Below, in pieces: positions 53,187 to 62,744 of a stretch of DNA of 64,000 bases. The notes below the pieces were generated by a model that saw nothing but the letters and a program-made list of their open reading frames with translations, was not told the DNA's origin and did not search any database. The position numbers and the translations under genes are program-made. Numbering within the stretch: position 1 is the stretch's first letter; each line of letters begins with the position of its first letter. The stretch comes from Veillonella infantium (GTDB lineage Bacteria > Bacillota > Negativicutes > Veillonellales > Veillonellaceae). The DNA lies in assembly GCF_002959895.1 (NCBI RefSeq), contig NZ_PPDD01000009.1, positions 124,001-188,000 of the forward strand, given 5' to 3'.

Positions 53187-54476
53187 ATGACCAATATAAA
53201 AATTGCGTTATTAGGTTTTGGTACTGTTGCACAAGGTACATTTAATTTATTGCAAGATAATGCTGAGTTAATTAGAAATCGTACAGGTGTTAATGTTGAA
53301 ATTTCTAAAATCTTTGTACGTAATCCTGATAAATATAGCCATATTACATTGCCTGAAACAGCTCAATATGTAACAGATATTGATGAAGTACTAAAAGATG
53401 ATTCCATTCAAATGGTTGTGGAATTAATGGGTGGTACAACCTTTGCTAAAGATTGTGTAGAAGGTGCTTTAAAGGCTAAAAAAAATGTAGTAACTGCAAA
53501 TAAAGATTTGTTAGCAGAATCCGGCCCATATCTATTAGACTTAGCTAGCAAAAACGGCGTAGATTTACGCTTTGAAGCATCTGTATTAGGTGGGATTCCA
53601 ATTATCCGTACATTATATGAGTCTTTAGCTGGCAACCGTATTACTGAGCTCATCGGTATTATGAATGGTACTACAAACTTTATTTTAACTAAAATGTCTG
53701 AAGAAGGTTTAAGCTATCAAGACGTACTAAAGGAAGCGCAAGATCTTGGTTATGCTGAGGCCGATCCTACAGCAGACGTTGAAGGTCTAGATGCGGCACG
53801 TAAACTTGCTATCCTTGCATCTATTAGTTTCAACCGTCGCATTTTCTTTGAAGATGTATCCGTAGAAGGTATTACTTGCATTGATACGGAAGATATTAAA
53901 TTCGGTAAAGAATTTGGTTATAACATCAAGCTATTAGGTATTGCAAAAGAAACTAGTCAAGGGTTATCTCTAAATGTATACCCAGCATTTATTCCTACTA
54001 CACATCCTTTAGCATCTGTTCGCGGTTCTTATAATGCGATTTATGTAAAAGGTAATGGTATTGATGATGTAATGCTATACGGTCGTGGTGCTGGTAGCTT
54101 ACCTACAGGTAGCTCTGTAGTATCCGATATTATGGAAGTGGCTAAAAATGTTTCATACAACGAAACAGGTCGTTTGAAACCATTCTATTATGACCAAAAG
54201 AATATTTACTCTCCTGGTAAGATTCAATCTAGCTATTACTTACGTTTGGAAGTAGATAATAAAACAGGTGTATTGGCTAAAATTTCTGCTAAATTAGCAG
54301 AACAAAAGATTTCTGTTTTATCCATCGTTCAAAGAAATATGGATCCAGAAACTGCTGTATTAGCGATTGTAACCTCTAAATGTCCTAGATCTTATATTTT
54401 AAATCTTATCGATTCCTTTAACAGCTTGCGTTCCGTTAAGTCTGTTAATAGTGTAATTCGTATTATGGAAGCTTAA
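53187..54476 (+). CDS. hom: Homoserine dehydrogenase
   Basis: Reduces aspartate semialdehyde to homoserine, the branch point to threonine and methionine. The 429 residues have the NAD(P)-binding 'ALLGFGTVAQGTFNLL', 'VVELMGGTTFAKD', 'VTANKDLLAESG', catalytic-domain signatures 'GGIPIIRTL' and 'GIMNGTTNFILTKMSEEG' with 'YAEADPTADVEGLDAARK', and a C-terminal ACT domain ('YYLRLEVDNKTGVLAKISAK') for feedback control, probably by threonine. thrB follows 3 bases later. Confidence 0.96.
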   Translation: MTNIKIALLGFGTVAQGTFNLLQDNAELIRNRTGVNVEISKIFVRNPDKYSHITLPETAQYVTDIDEVLKDDSIQMVVELMGGTTFAKDCVEGALKAKKNVVTANKDLLAESGPYLLDLASKNGVDLRFEASVLGGIPIIRTLYESLAGNRITELIGIMNGTTNFILTKMSEEGLSYQDVLKEAQDLGYAEADPTADVEGLDAARKLAILASISFNRRIFFEDVSVEGITCIDTEDIKFGKEFGYNIKLLGIAKETSQGLSLNVYPAFIPTTHPLASVRGSYNAIYVKGNGIDDVMLYGRGAGSLPTGSSVVSDIMEVAKNVSYNETGRLKPFYYDQKNIYSPGKIQSSYYLRLEVDNKTGVLAKISAKLAEQKISVLSIVQRNMDPETAVLAIVTSKCPRSYILNLIDSFNSLRSVKSVNSVIRIMEA

Positions 54477-54479
54477 ACT

Positions 54480-55394
54480 ATGAACACTGTTCGCGTACAA
54501 GTACCAGCCACTAGTGCTAACTGTGGACCTGGTTTTGATTGCTTAGGTTTGGCACTCAATCTATATAATATTTTTAGCTTTACACCTGATGTAAAAGCTA
54601 CTGAATACACCTATACTTTTGAAGGTTTTGGCGCAGACATTTTACGTGCTGAAGATCCTAAAAAAAATCTTATTGGCTTTGCAATGGATCAAGTTTTTGC
54701 TACTGTGCAAGAACCAATTCAATATGGACATATTACGTCTGAAACCTTAATTCCACCATCTCGTGGTTTAGGTAGTAGTAGTACGGCAATTGTAGGGGGA
54801 CTTTTACTAGCAAACGCGTTAGTAAAACATCCGCTTTCAAAGGAAGAGTTACTTGTTATTGCAAATCGCATGGAAGGTCATCCAGATAATGTAGCACCGG
54901 CTATTTATGGTAATCTATGCTGTGCAACTGGTTTGAAAACCAAAGTGCTTAACACAGTTATTTCTGTCCCCTCTGAATTGCATTTTGCTGTTGTAGTACC
55001 TGAGGTCATGGTTTCTACAGAATACGCTCGTTCTGTGTTACCTAATCATGTACCATTTAAAGAGGCTGTGCAAAATGTGAGCCATGCATCTTTATTTGTA
55101 ACTAGTTTGATTACACATCAATTAAGCAATTTATCTGTTGCATTAGATGATAATTTACATGTTCCATATAGAAAAACATTGATACCACATTGTGATGCAG
55201 CCTTTGATGCTGCTAAAGCAGCTGGCGCATATGGTGCTACAATTAGTGGATCAGGTTCTACTTTAATTGCCTATGTAGATAAAGCCCACGTACAAGCCGT
55301 AGCAGATGCTATGGGTGCTGTATTTACAGCTAATGGTATTGAAAATAAAACCTACTGCTTAGAAGCCGATAGTACAGGAGCGTCAATTATCTAG
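54480..55394 (+). CDS. thrB: Homoserine kinase
   Basis: GHMP-family kinase that phosphorylates homoserine before threonine synthase. The 304 residues begin 'VRVQVPATSANCGPGFDCLG' and contain the ATP loop 'PPSRGLGSSSTAIVGG' (about 90-105), 'NRMEGHPDNVAPAIYG' and the C-terminal 'GAYGATISGSGSTLIAYVD'. Threonine synthase (thrC) is not in the window. The product pathway also feeds PduX further downstream, which uses threonine. Confidence 0.95.
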   Translation: MNTVRVQVPATSANCGPGFDCLGLALNLYNIFSFTPDVKATEYTYTFEGFGADILRAEDPKKNLIGFAMDQVFATVQEPIQYGHITSETLIPPSRGLGSSSTAIVGGLLLANALVKHPLSKEELLVIANRMEGHPDNVAPAIYGNLCCATGLKTKVLNTVISVPSELHFAVVVPEVMVSTEYARSVLPNHVPFKEAVQNVSHASLFVTSLITHQLSNLSVALDDNLHVPYRKTLIPHCDAAFDAAKAAGAYGATISGSGSTLIAYVDKAHVQAVADAMGAVFTANGIENKTYCLEADSTGASII

Positions 55395-55398
55395 TTTG

Positions 55399-55407
55399 TG
55401 GTATAAT
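55399..55407 (+). promoter_or_regulatory. Extended -10 promoter before htpX
   Basis: TGG TATAAT is an extended -10 element; no -35 match is visible. It lies directly after thrB, about 43 bases before htpX, in the 55-base gap. Confidence 0.5.
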
Positions 55408-55449
55408 TATAGTGTTAGGCATAGTCCATAACTATAATTGGAGGAAACT

Positions 55450-56325
55450 ATGAACAATATGAAAACAACGCTTTTATTAGCGACTTTGACGGCCATTTTA
55501 GTGGTCTTAGGTGATATGATTGGCGGTAGAAGTGGTATGATGATTATGTTCGTTATATCCATGGGCATGAATTTTATGTCCTATTGGTATAGCGACAAAA
55601 TCGTTTTAGCACAATATGATGCACAACAAGTTACTGCACAATCTAACCCTAAATTATATGGCATGGTAGAACGTTTGGCTAAGAATGGTAAGTTACCAAT
55701 GCCAAAGGTATATATCATCCCAAGTGATGTACCTAATGCATTTGCTACAGGCAGAAATCCGAGTCATGCAGCAGTTGCTGTTACAGAAGGTATTCAACGA
55801 CTATTAACAGATGACGAGCTAGAAGGTGTTCTAGGACATGAATTAACCCATGTTAAGAATCGTGATACATTGATTAGTACTATTGCAGCTATGATGGCGG
55901 GGGCTATTTCTATGATTGCTCACGTTCTTCAATTTTCTGCAATCTTTGGTCGCTCCGATGATCGAGAAGGTTCTAATCCTTTAGAATTAATAGGTGCCAT
56001 AATTATTGCTCCTATCGCAGCAGGTCTTATTCAGATGAGCATTTCTCGTGCCAGAGAATTCTTGGCTGATGAAGGTGGCGGAGACATGTGTCGCAATCCT
56101 TTAGCTTTGGCATCTGCCCTTGCAAAAATTGATTACTATTCAAAACATGGTGCATTGCCAAATGCAAGTAATGCAACAGCCCATATGTTTATCATCAACC
56201 CTATGGTTGGTATTGGTGAAAGCTTGAGCAATCTTTTTAGTACACATCCTCGTACAGAGGAACGTATTGCAAAATTGAAACAACAAGCAATGAATCCTAA
56301 ATATAAAGAGAAAGCATTATTTTAA
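55450..56325 (+). CDS. htpX: HtpX-family M48 zinc metalloprotease
   Basis: Membrane protease that degrades misfolded membrane proteins. The 291-residue protein has two N-terminal TM helices (about 7-50), the zinc site '[14 protein letters not shown]' (HExxH, about 134-147), further TM segments (about 154-178 and 187-205) and the third ligand Glu in '[12 protein letters not shown]' (about 205). ATG 55450, 8 bases after TGGAGG, is preferred over TTG 55438. ndk starts 22 bases downstream. Confidence 0.93.
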   Translation: MNNMKTTLLLATLTAILVVLGDMIGGRSGMMIMFVISMGMNFMSYWYSDKIVLAQYDAQQVTAQSNPKLYGMVERLAKNGKLPMPKVYIIPSDVPNAFATGRNPSHAAVAVTEGIQRLLTDDELEGVLGHELTHVKNRDTLISTIAAMMAGAISMIAHVLQFSAIFGRSDDREGSNPLELIGAIIIAPIAAGLIQMSISRAREFLADEGGGDMCRNPLALASALAKIDYYSKHGALPNASNATAHMFIINPMVGIGESLSNLFSTHPRTEERIAKLKQQAMNPKYKEKALF

Positions 56326-56347
56326 TTAATATCTACAGGAGGATATC

Positions 56348-56755
56348 ATGCAAGAAACATTAGTTTTAATAAAACCAGATGCAGTTAAGCGTCAATTAAG
56401 TGGTGAAATTATTAGCCGTTATGAACGTAAAGGTCTTGTCATTAAAGCGTTAAAACTTTTACAAGTACCTCGTGAATTAGCGGAAGAGCATTATGCTGAA
56501 CACAAAGAAAAACCATTCTTCGGTGAATTAGTTGATTTCATCACATCTGGTCCAGTTCTTGCTTTCGTATTGGCCGGAGACAACGCCATCGTATCCGTAC
56601 GTGCTTTAAACGGTGCCACAAATCCTGTAGATGCTGCCCCTGGTAGTATTCGTGGTGACTATGCCCTAACAATGGATGCAAATGTAGTACATGCGTCTGA
56701 TTCTCCAGAGGCTGCTGCTCGTGAAATTCAGCTTTGGTTCCCAGAATATAAATAA
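56348..56755 (+). CDS. ndk: Nucleoside diphosphate kinase
   Basis: Ndk balances (d)NTP pools by phosphate transfer between nucleotides via a phosphohistidine. The 135 residues start '[19 protein letters not shown]' and continue with '[20 protein letters not shown]'; the active site is '[18 protein letters not shown]', with His near residue 115. It lies between htpX and pduO. A small stem-loop TCTCA-AGGT-TGAGA follows the stop but lacks a T-run. Confidence 0.96.
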   Translation: MQETLVLIKPDAVKRQLSGEIISRYERKGLVIKALKLLQVPRELAEEHYAEHKEKPFFGELVDFITSGPVLAFVLAGDNAIVSVRALNGATNPVDAAPGSIRGDYALTMDANVVHASDSPEAAAREIQLWFPEYK

Positions 56756-56820
56756 TCTCAAGGTTGAGAACATATAGCTTTTCATTCAACATTTATGTAT
56801 TTCTATAGGAGGTAATACAT

Positions 56821-57336
56821 ATGGCAAGTAGTGTTTACACAAAAACAGGCGATGCTGGTACAACTGGTTTATATACCGGTGAACGAGTACCTAAATCCTC
56901 TTTACGCGTAGAAGCTTATGGTACAATCGATGAATTACAAGCCTTTTTAGGCTTGGCTCGTTCCTATGCTGAAAATTCACGTGTTGCTACTGAATTATAT
57001 GATATTGAGCGCAACTTATGGACTTTAATGGCAGATATTGCTAGTTTAAATGCGGCGCCAGTCATTACAGAGCAACATGTTAAACATTTAGAAAAGGTTA
57101 TTGATCGCTTTGACGAAAAGCTTGAACCATTATCTAATTTTGTGATTCCTGGTGAAAAACAATCTTCAGCTTATTTACATGTAGCGAGAACGATTACTCG
57201 ACGTGCTGAACGTGATTTATGGCGTGTATTAGATGCTGGTGAAAGCGTTCACGAATCTAATTTAAAATATTTAAACCGTCTATCCGACCTTTGCTTTATT
57301 ATGTGTCGCGTAGAAGAGGAAATTGGAGCTGAATAA
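56821..57336 (+). CDS. pduO: PduO-type ATP:cob(I)alamin adenosyltransferase
   Basis: Transfers the 5'-deoxyadenosyl group of ATP to cobalamin (or cobinamide), forming the coenzyme. The 171 residues carry the ATP-binding 'VYTKTGDAGTTGLYTGER' near the start, 'EAYGTIDELQAFLGLAR', and the helix-bundle motif 'VARTITRRAERDLWRV' (about 119-134). It begins the block of cobalamin genes, though a terminator and an opposite-strand gene separate it from cobU. Confidence 0.94.
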   Translation: MASSVYTKTGDAGTTGLYTGERVPKSSLRVEAYGTIDELQAFLGLARSYAENSRVATELYDIERNLWTLMADIASLNAAPVITEQHVKHLEKVIDRFDEKLEPLSNFVIPGEKQSSAYLHVARTITRRAERDLWRVLDAGESVHESNLKYLNRLSDLCFIMCRVEEEIGAE

Positions 57337-57340
57337 ACAA

Positions 57341-57370
57341 AAAAAAGCTATGTATTTTACATAGCTTTTT
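57341..57370. terminator. Bidirectional terminator between pduO and the - strand gene
   Basis: Perfect stem AAAAAAGCTATGTA / TACATAGCTTTTT with a TTT loop, A-rich before and T-rich after. It serves pduO on the + strand and the converging unknown gene on the - strand. Confidence 0.9.
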
Positions 57371-57384
57371 GCTCGTTATAGACC

Positions 57385-57720
57385 TTATTGTGAAATTGTT
57401 TGATTTAAAACATCGTGAGGACTTGGATAGTAGAAGAAAATATGAGGAATTTCATAACGGAATTTTTCTCTCAATAGATCAGACAGTGTTGTTTCGAAGT
57501 TTATAATTTTATCAGCTCCGAAATCAAAATCTTCTACTAGAACCAATAATTGTGGCTCTACTTGTGGCGCATTTTCCGGTAACGCTTCTGGTGGTAGTGG
57601 AACATTAACTACTACACGGGCTGTACCGATATACTTGCCTTGTCCATCGTCAATGGCAACACGATAGGTATTATCCCATAAAGTAGCCATCATTTTTAGT
57701 TTCATATTCATAATTTCCAT
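57385..57720 (-). CDS. Unknown 111-residue protein within the cobalamin region
   Basis: I do not recognise this protein. It has no signal peptide or TM helix. The first half looks like a beta-sheet ('MMATLWDNTYRVAIDDGQGK', 'YIGTARVVVNVPLP'), then a Pro-rich turn ('PPEALPENAPQVEP'), then 'LLVLVEDFDFGADKII' and 'FRYEIPHIFFYYPSP'. ATG 57720 is chosen because AAAGGAG lies 8 bases upstream on the - strand; two further in-frame ATGs follow within six codons. It is transcribed divergently from cobU and ends at a shared terminator with pduO. Confidence 0.6.
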   Translation of the reverse strand: MEIMNMKLKMMATLWDNTYRVAIDDGQGKYIGTARVVVNVPLPPEALPENAPQVEPQLLVLVEDFDFGADKIINFETTLSDLLREKFRYEIPHIFFYYPSPHDVLNQTISQ

Positions 57721-57783
57721 AGTATCGCTCCTTTGTTATACTTATAATGATACTGAAATTATAAATTCTTGTATAGGTGCATT
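57721..57783. promoter_or_regulatory. Divergent promoter region between the unknown gene and cobU
   Basis: AT-rich 63-base gap that must hold start signals for both genes. On the + strand TTGTTA (57733-57738) is a possible -35, with AT-rich -10-like sequence around 57756-57765. AGTATC (57721-57726) and GATACT (57749-57754) form an inverted repeat that could be an operator. It is too short to hold a cobalamin riboswitch. Confidence 0.35.
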
Positions 57784-58362
57784 ATGAAATCACAAATTAT
57801 ATTATGTTCCGGTGGGGCACGAAGTGGAAAAAGTGAATTTGCAGAACGTTTAGCCCTTGCTACAGAAGGTCGAAAAGCTTATGTAGCAACAGGACAAGCT
57901 TTTGATGATGAAATGGTTGATCGTATAAAGAAACATCAAGAGCGACGTGGTAATATATGGACGAATTTTGAAATACCATTATATTTGGCCGAAGAGTGGC
58001 AACATATTAGCAGTGTAGCGGATGTAATACTCATAGACTGTTTAACCATGTTTACAACAAATCATATGATGGCTCATGGGTCAATTCAAGGCCAAGAAGA
58101 TGCAAATCGGTTAGAAGACACGGTACTTTCAGAATTAGAAGCATTATTAAATCTAATCAAAGCAAGTGATGATAAAATAGTTATATTTGTAACTAATGAA
58201 ATTGGTCTAGGTATTGTACCAGATAATAAGCTAGCAAGATATTTTAGAGATATTGCAGGCCGCGTCAATCGAACAGTAGCAACTGAGGCTGACAAATTAT
58301 ACTTAACGATTAGTGGCGTTACCATTGAATTAAAATCCCAGGAGGTTCATATAAATGGCTAA
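57784..58362 (+). CDS. cobU: Bifunctional adenosylcobinamide kinase / guanylyltransferase
   Basis: Phosphorylates adenosylcobinamide and then makes adenosylcobinamide-GDP, activating the nucleotide loop end. The 192 residues open with the P-loop 'ILCSGGARSGKSEFAERLA', then 'YVATGQAFDDEMVDRIKKHQ' (catalytic His region), 'VILIDCLTMFTTN' and 'FVTNEIGLGIVPDNKLAR'. ATG 57784 with AGGTG upstream is preferred over the frame start at 57769. It overlaps cobQ by 8 bases. Confidence 0.95.
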   Translation: MKSQIILCSGGARSGKSEFAERLALATEGRKAYVATGQAFDDEMVDRIKKHQERRGNIWTNFEIPLYLAEEWQHISSVADVILIDCLTMFTTNHMMAHGSIQGQEDANRLEDTVLSELEALLNLIKASDDKIVIFVTNEIGLGIVPDNKLARYFRDIAGRVNRTVATEADKLYLTISGVTIELKSQEVHING

Positions 58363-59872
58363 GAAAATTATGTTCCAAGGAACAAGTTCCAATGTAGGCA
58401 AAAGTATTTTATGTACTGCATTATGCCGTATCTTTTATAGAAGAGGTTTTAAAACTGTTCCCTTTAAAGCTCAAAATATGGCCCTCAATTCTTATGTGAC
58501 AAAATGGGGCGATGAAATTGGTCGTGCTCAAGTAGCGCAAGCTGAGGCTGCTGGCATAGATCCTATTGTACAAATGAACCCTGTGTTATTAAAACCTACA
58601 GGTAATCAATCTTCTCAAGTTGTATTGATGGGTAAGCCTGTGGGCGTTTATAGTGCTAAAGAATACCATACAAAATATTCCTTAACCGCTCTTGATAAGG
58701 TAAAAGAATCTATCGATTTCTTAGATTCCAATTTTGATATGATGGTTATTGAAGGTGCAGGTAGCCCTGCAGAAGTTAATCTCAAGGCTAATGATATTGT
58801 AAATATGCGCATTGCTAAGATGACGAAAGCACCTGTATATCTCATCGCTGATATCGATCGTGGTGGTGCTATTGCATCTATTGTGGGTACATTAGAATTG
58901 CTCGAACCAGAAGAACGAGATCTCATTAAAGGTATTGTTATCAATAAATTCCGCGGTGATATTAAACTATTAGAACCTGCACTTACCTTCATTGAAGAAA
59001 AAACAGGAAAAAAGGTAGTTGGTGTCATTCCTGCCATTGAAAACCTTGATATTGATGAAGAAGACTCTGTTGCACTGGAAAACAAACGCAATAGTGGAGC
59101 TAAAGAAATTCAAGTAGTGGTTATGCAAACACCTAAAATTTCTAACTTTACTGACTTTGATGCATTAAATTATGAACCAGATGTATCTGTTCGATTCGTC
59201 GGCCCTGGCGATGTTATTGGCAATCCGGACTTAATCATTTTACCGGGCTCCAAAAATACATTAGCAGATCTTACATATCTTCGTAACTCTGGTTTTGCCG
59301 ATGAAATAAAAAAACTTGCCGACCAAGGTACACCTGTTATTGGTGTATGTGGGGGCAATCAAATGTTGGGCAAAACAATTTATGATCCGCATCATATGGA
59401 AGGAGATATTGAAGAAATTGAAGGCCTTGGTTTAGTCGATTCTTCTACGACTATGAAGGATCAAAAAACAACACATCAAGTAGAATTCAATGTTTCAAAC
59501 CTTCAATTTTTAAATGGTACATTTACAGGTGAAAAACTAGTAGGCTATGAAATCCATATGGGTGATACTACACCATTAGTAGATACTGTGCGCCGTTGTT
59601 TCACCATTACAAGTCGCAGTGAAGAAGCCGTTAATGTAGTTGATGGTTTTATCGATGGTAATCACCAAGTAATGGGGACATATATTCATGGTGTGTTTGA
59701 TAATGATGAATTTAGACGCTTTATTATCAATCAGTTGCGTGAACGTAAGGGGTTAGAACCATTAGATGTAGTATTCCATTATTTCGAACACAAGAATGCA
59801 GCTTATAATCGATTAGCTGATATTGTAGAAGAACACTTAGATATGGATTATATTATGTCTACCTTGGGGTAA
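58355..59872 (+). CDS. cobQ: Cobyric acid synthase
   Basis: Amidates adenosylcobyrinic a,c-diamide at b, d, e and g, giving cobyric acid, using glutamine and ATP. The 505 residues have the ATP-binding 'FQGTSSNVGKSILCTALC' (about 8-25), 'PFKAQNMALNSYVT', 'EGAGSPAEVNLKANDIVN' and the class I glutaminase half with 'VIGVCGGNQMLG' (nucleophile Cys, about 332) and 'YIHGVFDN' (His, about 446). It is located between cobU and cbiB. Confidence 0.96.
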   Translation: MAKKIMFQGTSSNVGKSILCTALCRIFYRRGFKTVPFKAQNMALNSYVTKWGDEIGRAQVAQAEAAGIDPIVQMNPVLLKPTGNQSSQVVLMGKPVGVYSAKEYHTKYSLTALDKVKESIDFLDSNFDMMVIEGAGSPAEVNLKANDIVNMRIAKMTKAPVYLIADIDRGGAIASIVGTLELLEPEERDLIKGIVINKFRGDIKLLEPALTFIEEKTGKKVVGVIPAIENLDIDEEDSVALENKRNSGAKEIQVVVMQTPKISNFTDFDALNYEPDVSVRFVGPGDVIGNPDLIILPGSKNTLADLTYLRNSGFADEIKKLADQGTPVIGVCGGNQMLGKTIYDPHHMEGDIEEIEGLGLVDSSTTMKDQKTTHQVEFNVSNLQFLNGTFTGEKLVGYEIHMGDTTPLVDTVRRCFTITSRSEEAVNVVDGFIDGNHQVMGTYIHGVFDNDEFRRFIINQLRERKGLEPLDVVFHYFEHKNAAYNRLADIVEEHLDMDYIMSTLG

Positions 59873-59884
59873 TAGGGGAGATAT

Positions 59885-60877
59885 ATGGAACATTTAACAA
59901 TCTTGCATTGGTTTACAAAGTATAGCTTTGTATGTATACCAGTCTTAGCATTTTTATTAGATTTACTCATTGGAGATCCTAATAGTAAATACCATCCTGT
60001 AGCTATTATTGGTCGCATTATATCTTTTTTTGAAGCAGTTCTCTATAAAGATACTGATAACGATACTAAAAAATTATGGTACGGTGGTATTGCGGTTGGC
60101 TTAATCCTCGTTTCTGTATATATTATAGTGTCTTTAATATTGTGGCTTGGTGGCGTAATTGATGAATGGGTAGAATATGCTCTTGAAGTAATTATTTTAT
60201 ATATTGCTATATCTCCACGTTCACTAGCTGGTGCAGGCTTTACTATTAGCCAATTAATTAAACAAGATAATATTGTAGAAGCACGCAAGCGATTATCTTG
60301 GATTGTAGGTCGCGATACAGAAGAATTAGATGAAAGTGAAATTACACGAGCTACGGTAGAAACCATTGCAGAAAACACAGTAGATGGCATTATTGCTCCG
60401 TTATTCTTCTTTATCCTTGGCGGTCCAATGGGTGCAATTCTATATAGAACTGCCAATACTATGGACTCTATGCTTGGGTATAAGAACCAAAAATATTTAT
60501 ACTTTGGACGAGTAGCAGCTCGCTTTGATGACGTGCTCAACTGGATTCCTGCACGCATTACCTTTATATTATTAATAATTTCTGCATTCTTTTTACGCTT
60601 TGATGCTAAAAAAGCCTTACAAATTGGCTTGCGTGATGCCCATAAGCATCCAAGTCCTAATGGCGGTTATGCAGAAGCACCAGTTGCAGGAGCCTTACAT
60701 ATTCGATTAGGTGGTTACAACCAATATTTCAAAAAAATGACCTTCCGTGAATACATGGGAGATCCCATTGAAAAATTAAATCGTAACCACATTACACGTA
60801 CAATTTATATGATGTATTTTACGACTATACTAATGATTATAATTAGTACAGCCATTACTTATGGGATGAATGTATAA
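59885..60877 (+). CDS. cbiB: Adenosylcobinamide-phosphate synthase
   Basis: Attaches (R)-1-amino-2-propanol phosphate to cobyric acid. The 330-residue integral membrane protein has about five TM segments and typical stretches 'FLLDLLIGDPNSKYHPVAII', 'ETIAENTVDGIIAPLFFFI', 'TANTMDSMLGYKNQKYLYFG' and 'GYAEAPVAGALHIRLGGYN'. Its stop overlaps the cobS start by one base. The gene is called cbiB in the anaerobic-pathway nomenclature and cobD in the aerobic one. Confidence 0.95.
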   Translation: MEHLTILHWFTKYSFVCIPVLAFLLDLLIGDPNSKYHPVAIIGRIISFFEAVLYKDTDNDTKKLWYGGIAVGLILVSVYIIVSLILWLGGVIDEWVEYALEVIILYIAISPRSLAGAGFTISQLIKQDNIVEARKRLSWIVGRDTEELDESEITRATVETIAENTVDGIIAPLFFFILGGPMGAILYRTANTMDSMLGYKNQKYLYFGRVAARFDDVLNWIPARITFILLIISAFFLRFDAKKALQIGLRDAHKHPSPNGGYAEAPVAGALHIRLGGYNQYFKKMTFREYMGDPIEKLNRNHITRTIYMMYFTTILMIIISTAITYGMNV

Positions 60878-61770
60878 TGACACCTTTTTTCATAGCATTA
60901 CAGTTTCTAACACGTTTAAAAATCGTTAATCAAACAGAATGGTCTGTAGAAGATTTTGGTAAATCCGTTGTAGCCTTTCCCTATGTAGGCTTAATTATTG
61001 GCCTTATTTTAGCATTATTGTATGGTATATTATCACCATTTATACCGTTAGTACCATTGATGTTAATCCTTGTGATAGCGGAATTCTTAATTACAGGTGG
61101 TCTTCATGCTGATGGCCTAATGGACACCAGTGACGGTTTATTTTCTGGACGTGAAAGGGACCGTAAGTTAGAAATTATGAAAGATAGCCGTATAGGCTCT
61201 TTTGGTGTTGTTGCTTTTGTATTTGTTACACTTTTAAAATGGCAATTATTAACAGTGATTCCAACAGCGGAATTTATTCCAATGGCACTGATTATGATGC
61301 CATTAATGAGCCGTTGGTCCCTTGTTTTGAGTATTCGATCCTATCCCTATGCACGAGAGCAGGGGATGGGGGCTGCATTCGCCAATTTAGCACCAAAACA
61401 TGTTATTACGTACAATACACTTTCAACCTTCTTTATGCCTATTGTAATATTACTAATTGGTGTAATTTTATATACCCTTTTATATGGTGTATATTCTATT
61501 TTTTCTGTAGCTGATGTAGGCTATGTTGTTGGATTAGGTGTATTGGTTTACGCTACATTAGGTATTTTTCAAATCAATATTGTAAGTATGATTATTACCT
61601 ATATTATCAATCGTATACTTAACCATTATATTGTTAAGCAACTTGGTGGTACTACAGGTGATACTTACGGATTTGTTGTTGAAGTTACAGAGGTTTTACT
61701 ACTTTTAATTTATATTATTATATTATCTGTATTATCTGCTTCTGTGGCCTCTAACACTACGATGTTTTAA
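60877..61770 (+). CDS. cobS: Adenosylcobinamide-GDP ribazoletransferase (cobalamin synthase)
   Basis: Joins AdoCbi-GDP and alpha-ribazole (phosphate) to form adenosylcobalamin (phosphate) at the membrane. The 297-residue protein has about seven hydrophobic segments. The conserved acidic motif is 'ITGGLHADGLMDTSDGLFSG' (about 71-90), followed by 'MKDSRIGSFGVVAFV' and a late 'GGTTGDTYGFVVEVTEV'. It is longer than many homologues by a hydrophobic insertion in the second half (about 190-235). Confidence 0.94.
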   Translation: MTPFFIALQFLTRLKIVNQTEWSVEDFGKSVVAFPYVGLIIGLILALLYGILSPFIPLVPLMLILVIAEFLITGGLHADGLMDTSDGLFSGRERDRKLEIMKDSRIGSFGVVAFVFVTLLKWQLLTVIPTAEFIPMALIMMPLMSRWSLVLSIRSYPYAREQGMGAAFANLAPKHVITYNTLSTFFMPIVILLIGVILYTLLYGVYSIFSVADVGYVVGLGVLVYATLGIFQINIVSMIITYIINRILNHYIVKQLGGTTGDTYGFVVEVTEVLLLLIYIIILSVLSASVASNTTMF

Positions 61771-61835
61771 TAATTATTTATCCATTGTTTTGTAAAAATA
61801 ATTACTATTTTTGTTTAATGCGAAAGGAGTTTAAT

Positions 61836-62720
61836 GTGACCTATTATGTAAGAGCCCCAGGTACATGTGGGGAATTTCTACAAGGTTCTATTAATGGCCA
61901 GTCATTTTTAGTGACTTGTCCTATTAATCGTTACTCCTACGCATTAAGTAATGTAAAACATCCATTTTCAAAACATTATTGTGCATTACAACCTAAGTCA
62001 GCTCTGGCAAGACAATTAGTACAACGATTATTAAAGAAAAATAATAAAGATCAAACTTGTCCACCTGTATATGTACGTTCTGACATTATACAAGGTAAAG
62101 GAATGGCTTCAAGTTCTGCGGATATTTCTGTAACGGCTATGGCTACTGCTTTAGCTATGGATTATAATTTATCACTAAAAGAACTAGAGCAAATCTGTTT
62201 ATCTGTAGAACCTACAGATGCTTCATTTTACCAAGGTGTAACGCAGTTTGATTATATTAAAGGTACCATTTCTCAACCACTAGGAATGTGTCCGCCATTG
62301 AAAATTCTTGTATTTGATGAAGGCGGTAGTATAGATACCATTACCTTTAATCAACAAGTAGATTTACAAACTAAAATTTTAGAAAAAGAGTCTATTATAC
62401 GTGAGTCACTAGATTTATTTAAACGAGGCTTAAATACACATGATATCAATTTAATTGGTCAAGCAGCTACATTGAGTGCTTTTGGTAATCAACGCATACT
62501 ATATAAAGCAAACTTATATGATTTTCACGATATAGGTAATTACTATAACAGTGTTGGTACAATCATAGCTCATAGTGGTACCATAATGGGACTTCTATTT
62601 CCCGTAGATTATGGTCGCATTGATGATTGTAAGCAAGAAATCATACGTAAGTTACCTCACTTATCCTATGTGGATACAGTAGAAACCACAAATGAAGGAT
62701 TAACCTATATTAAACGATAA
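61836..62720 (+). CDS. pduX: L-threonine kinase PduX (GHMP family)
   Basis: PduX phosphorylates L-threonine; the product is decarboxylated by CobD to aminopropanol phosphate for the cobalamin side arm. The 294 residues start with 'YYVRAPGTCGEFLQGSINGQ' and contain the ATP-binding 'QGKGMASSSADISVTAMA' (about 86-103) and 'SVEPTDASFYQGVTQFD'. The start is GTG 61836, with AAAGGAG 7 bases upstream; earlier in-frame codons lie before or within this ribosome site and are less likely. cobD follows after 24 bases. Confidence 0.9.
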   Translation: MTYYVRAPGTCGEFLQGSINGQSFLVTCPINRYSYALSNVKHPFSKHYCALQPKSALARQLVQRLLKKNNKDQTCPPVYVRSDIIQGKGMASSSADISVTAMATALAMDYNLSLKELEQICLSVEPTDASFYQGVTQFDYIKGTISQPLGMCPPLKILVFDEGGSIDTITFNQQVDLQTKILEKESIIRESLDLFKRGLNTHDINLIGQAATLSAFGNQRILYKANLYDFHDIGNYYNSVGTIIAHSGTIMGLLFPVDYGRIDDCKQEIIRKLPHLSYVDTVETTNEGLTYIKR

Positions 62721-62744
62721 TATATTTAATAGAAAGAGAATTAA

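Noticed and set aside
57721-57783. Cobalamin riboswitch before cobU
   Set aside because: The gap is only 63 bases and shows no B12-box-like sequence; a riboswitch would need well over 100 bases.
60043-60558. Open reading frame of 171 codons on the - strand inside cbiB
   Set aside because: Fully inside a confidently assigned gene, with no ribosome site and a composition typical of an antisense shadow.
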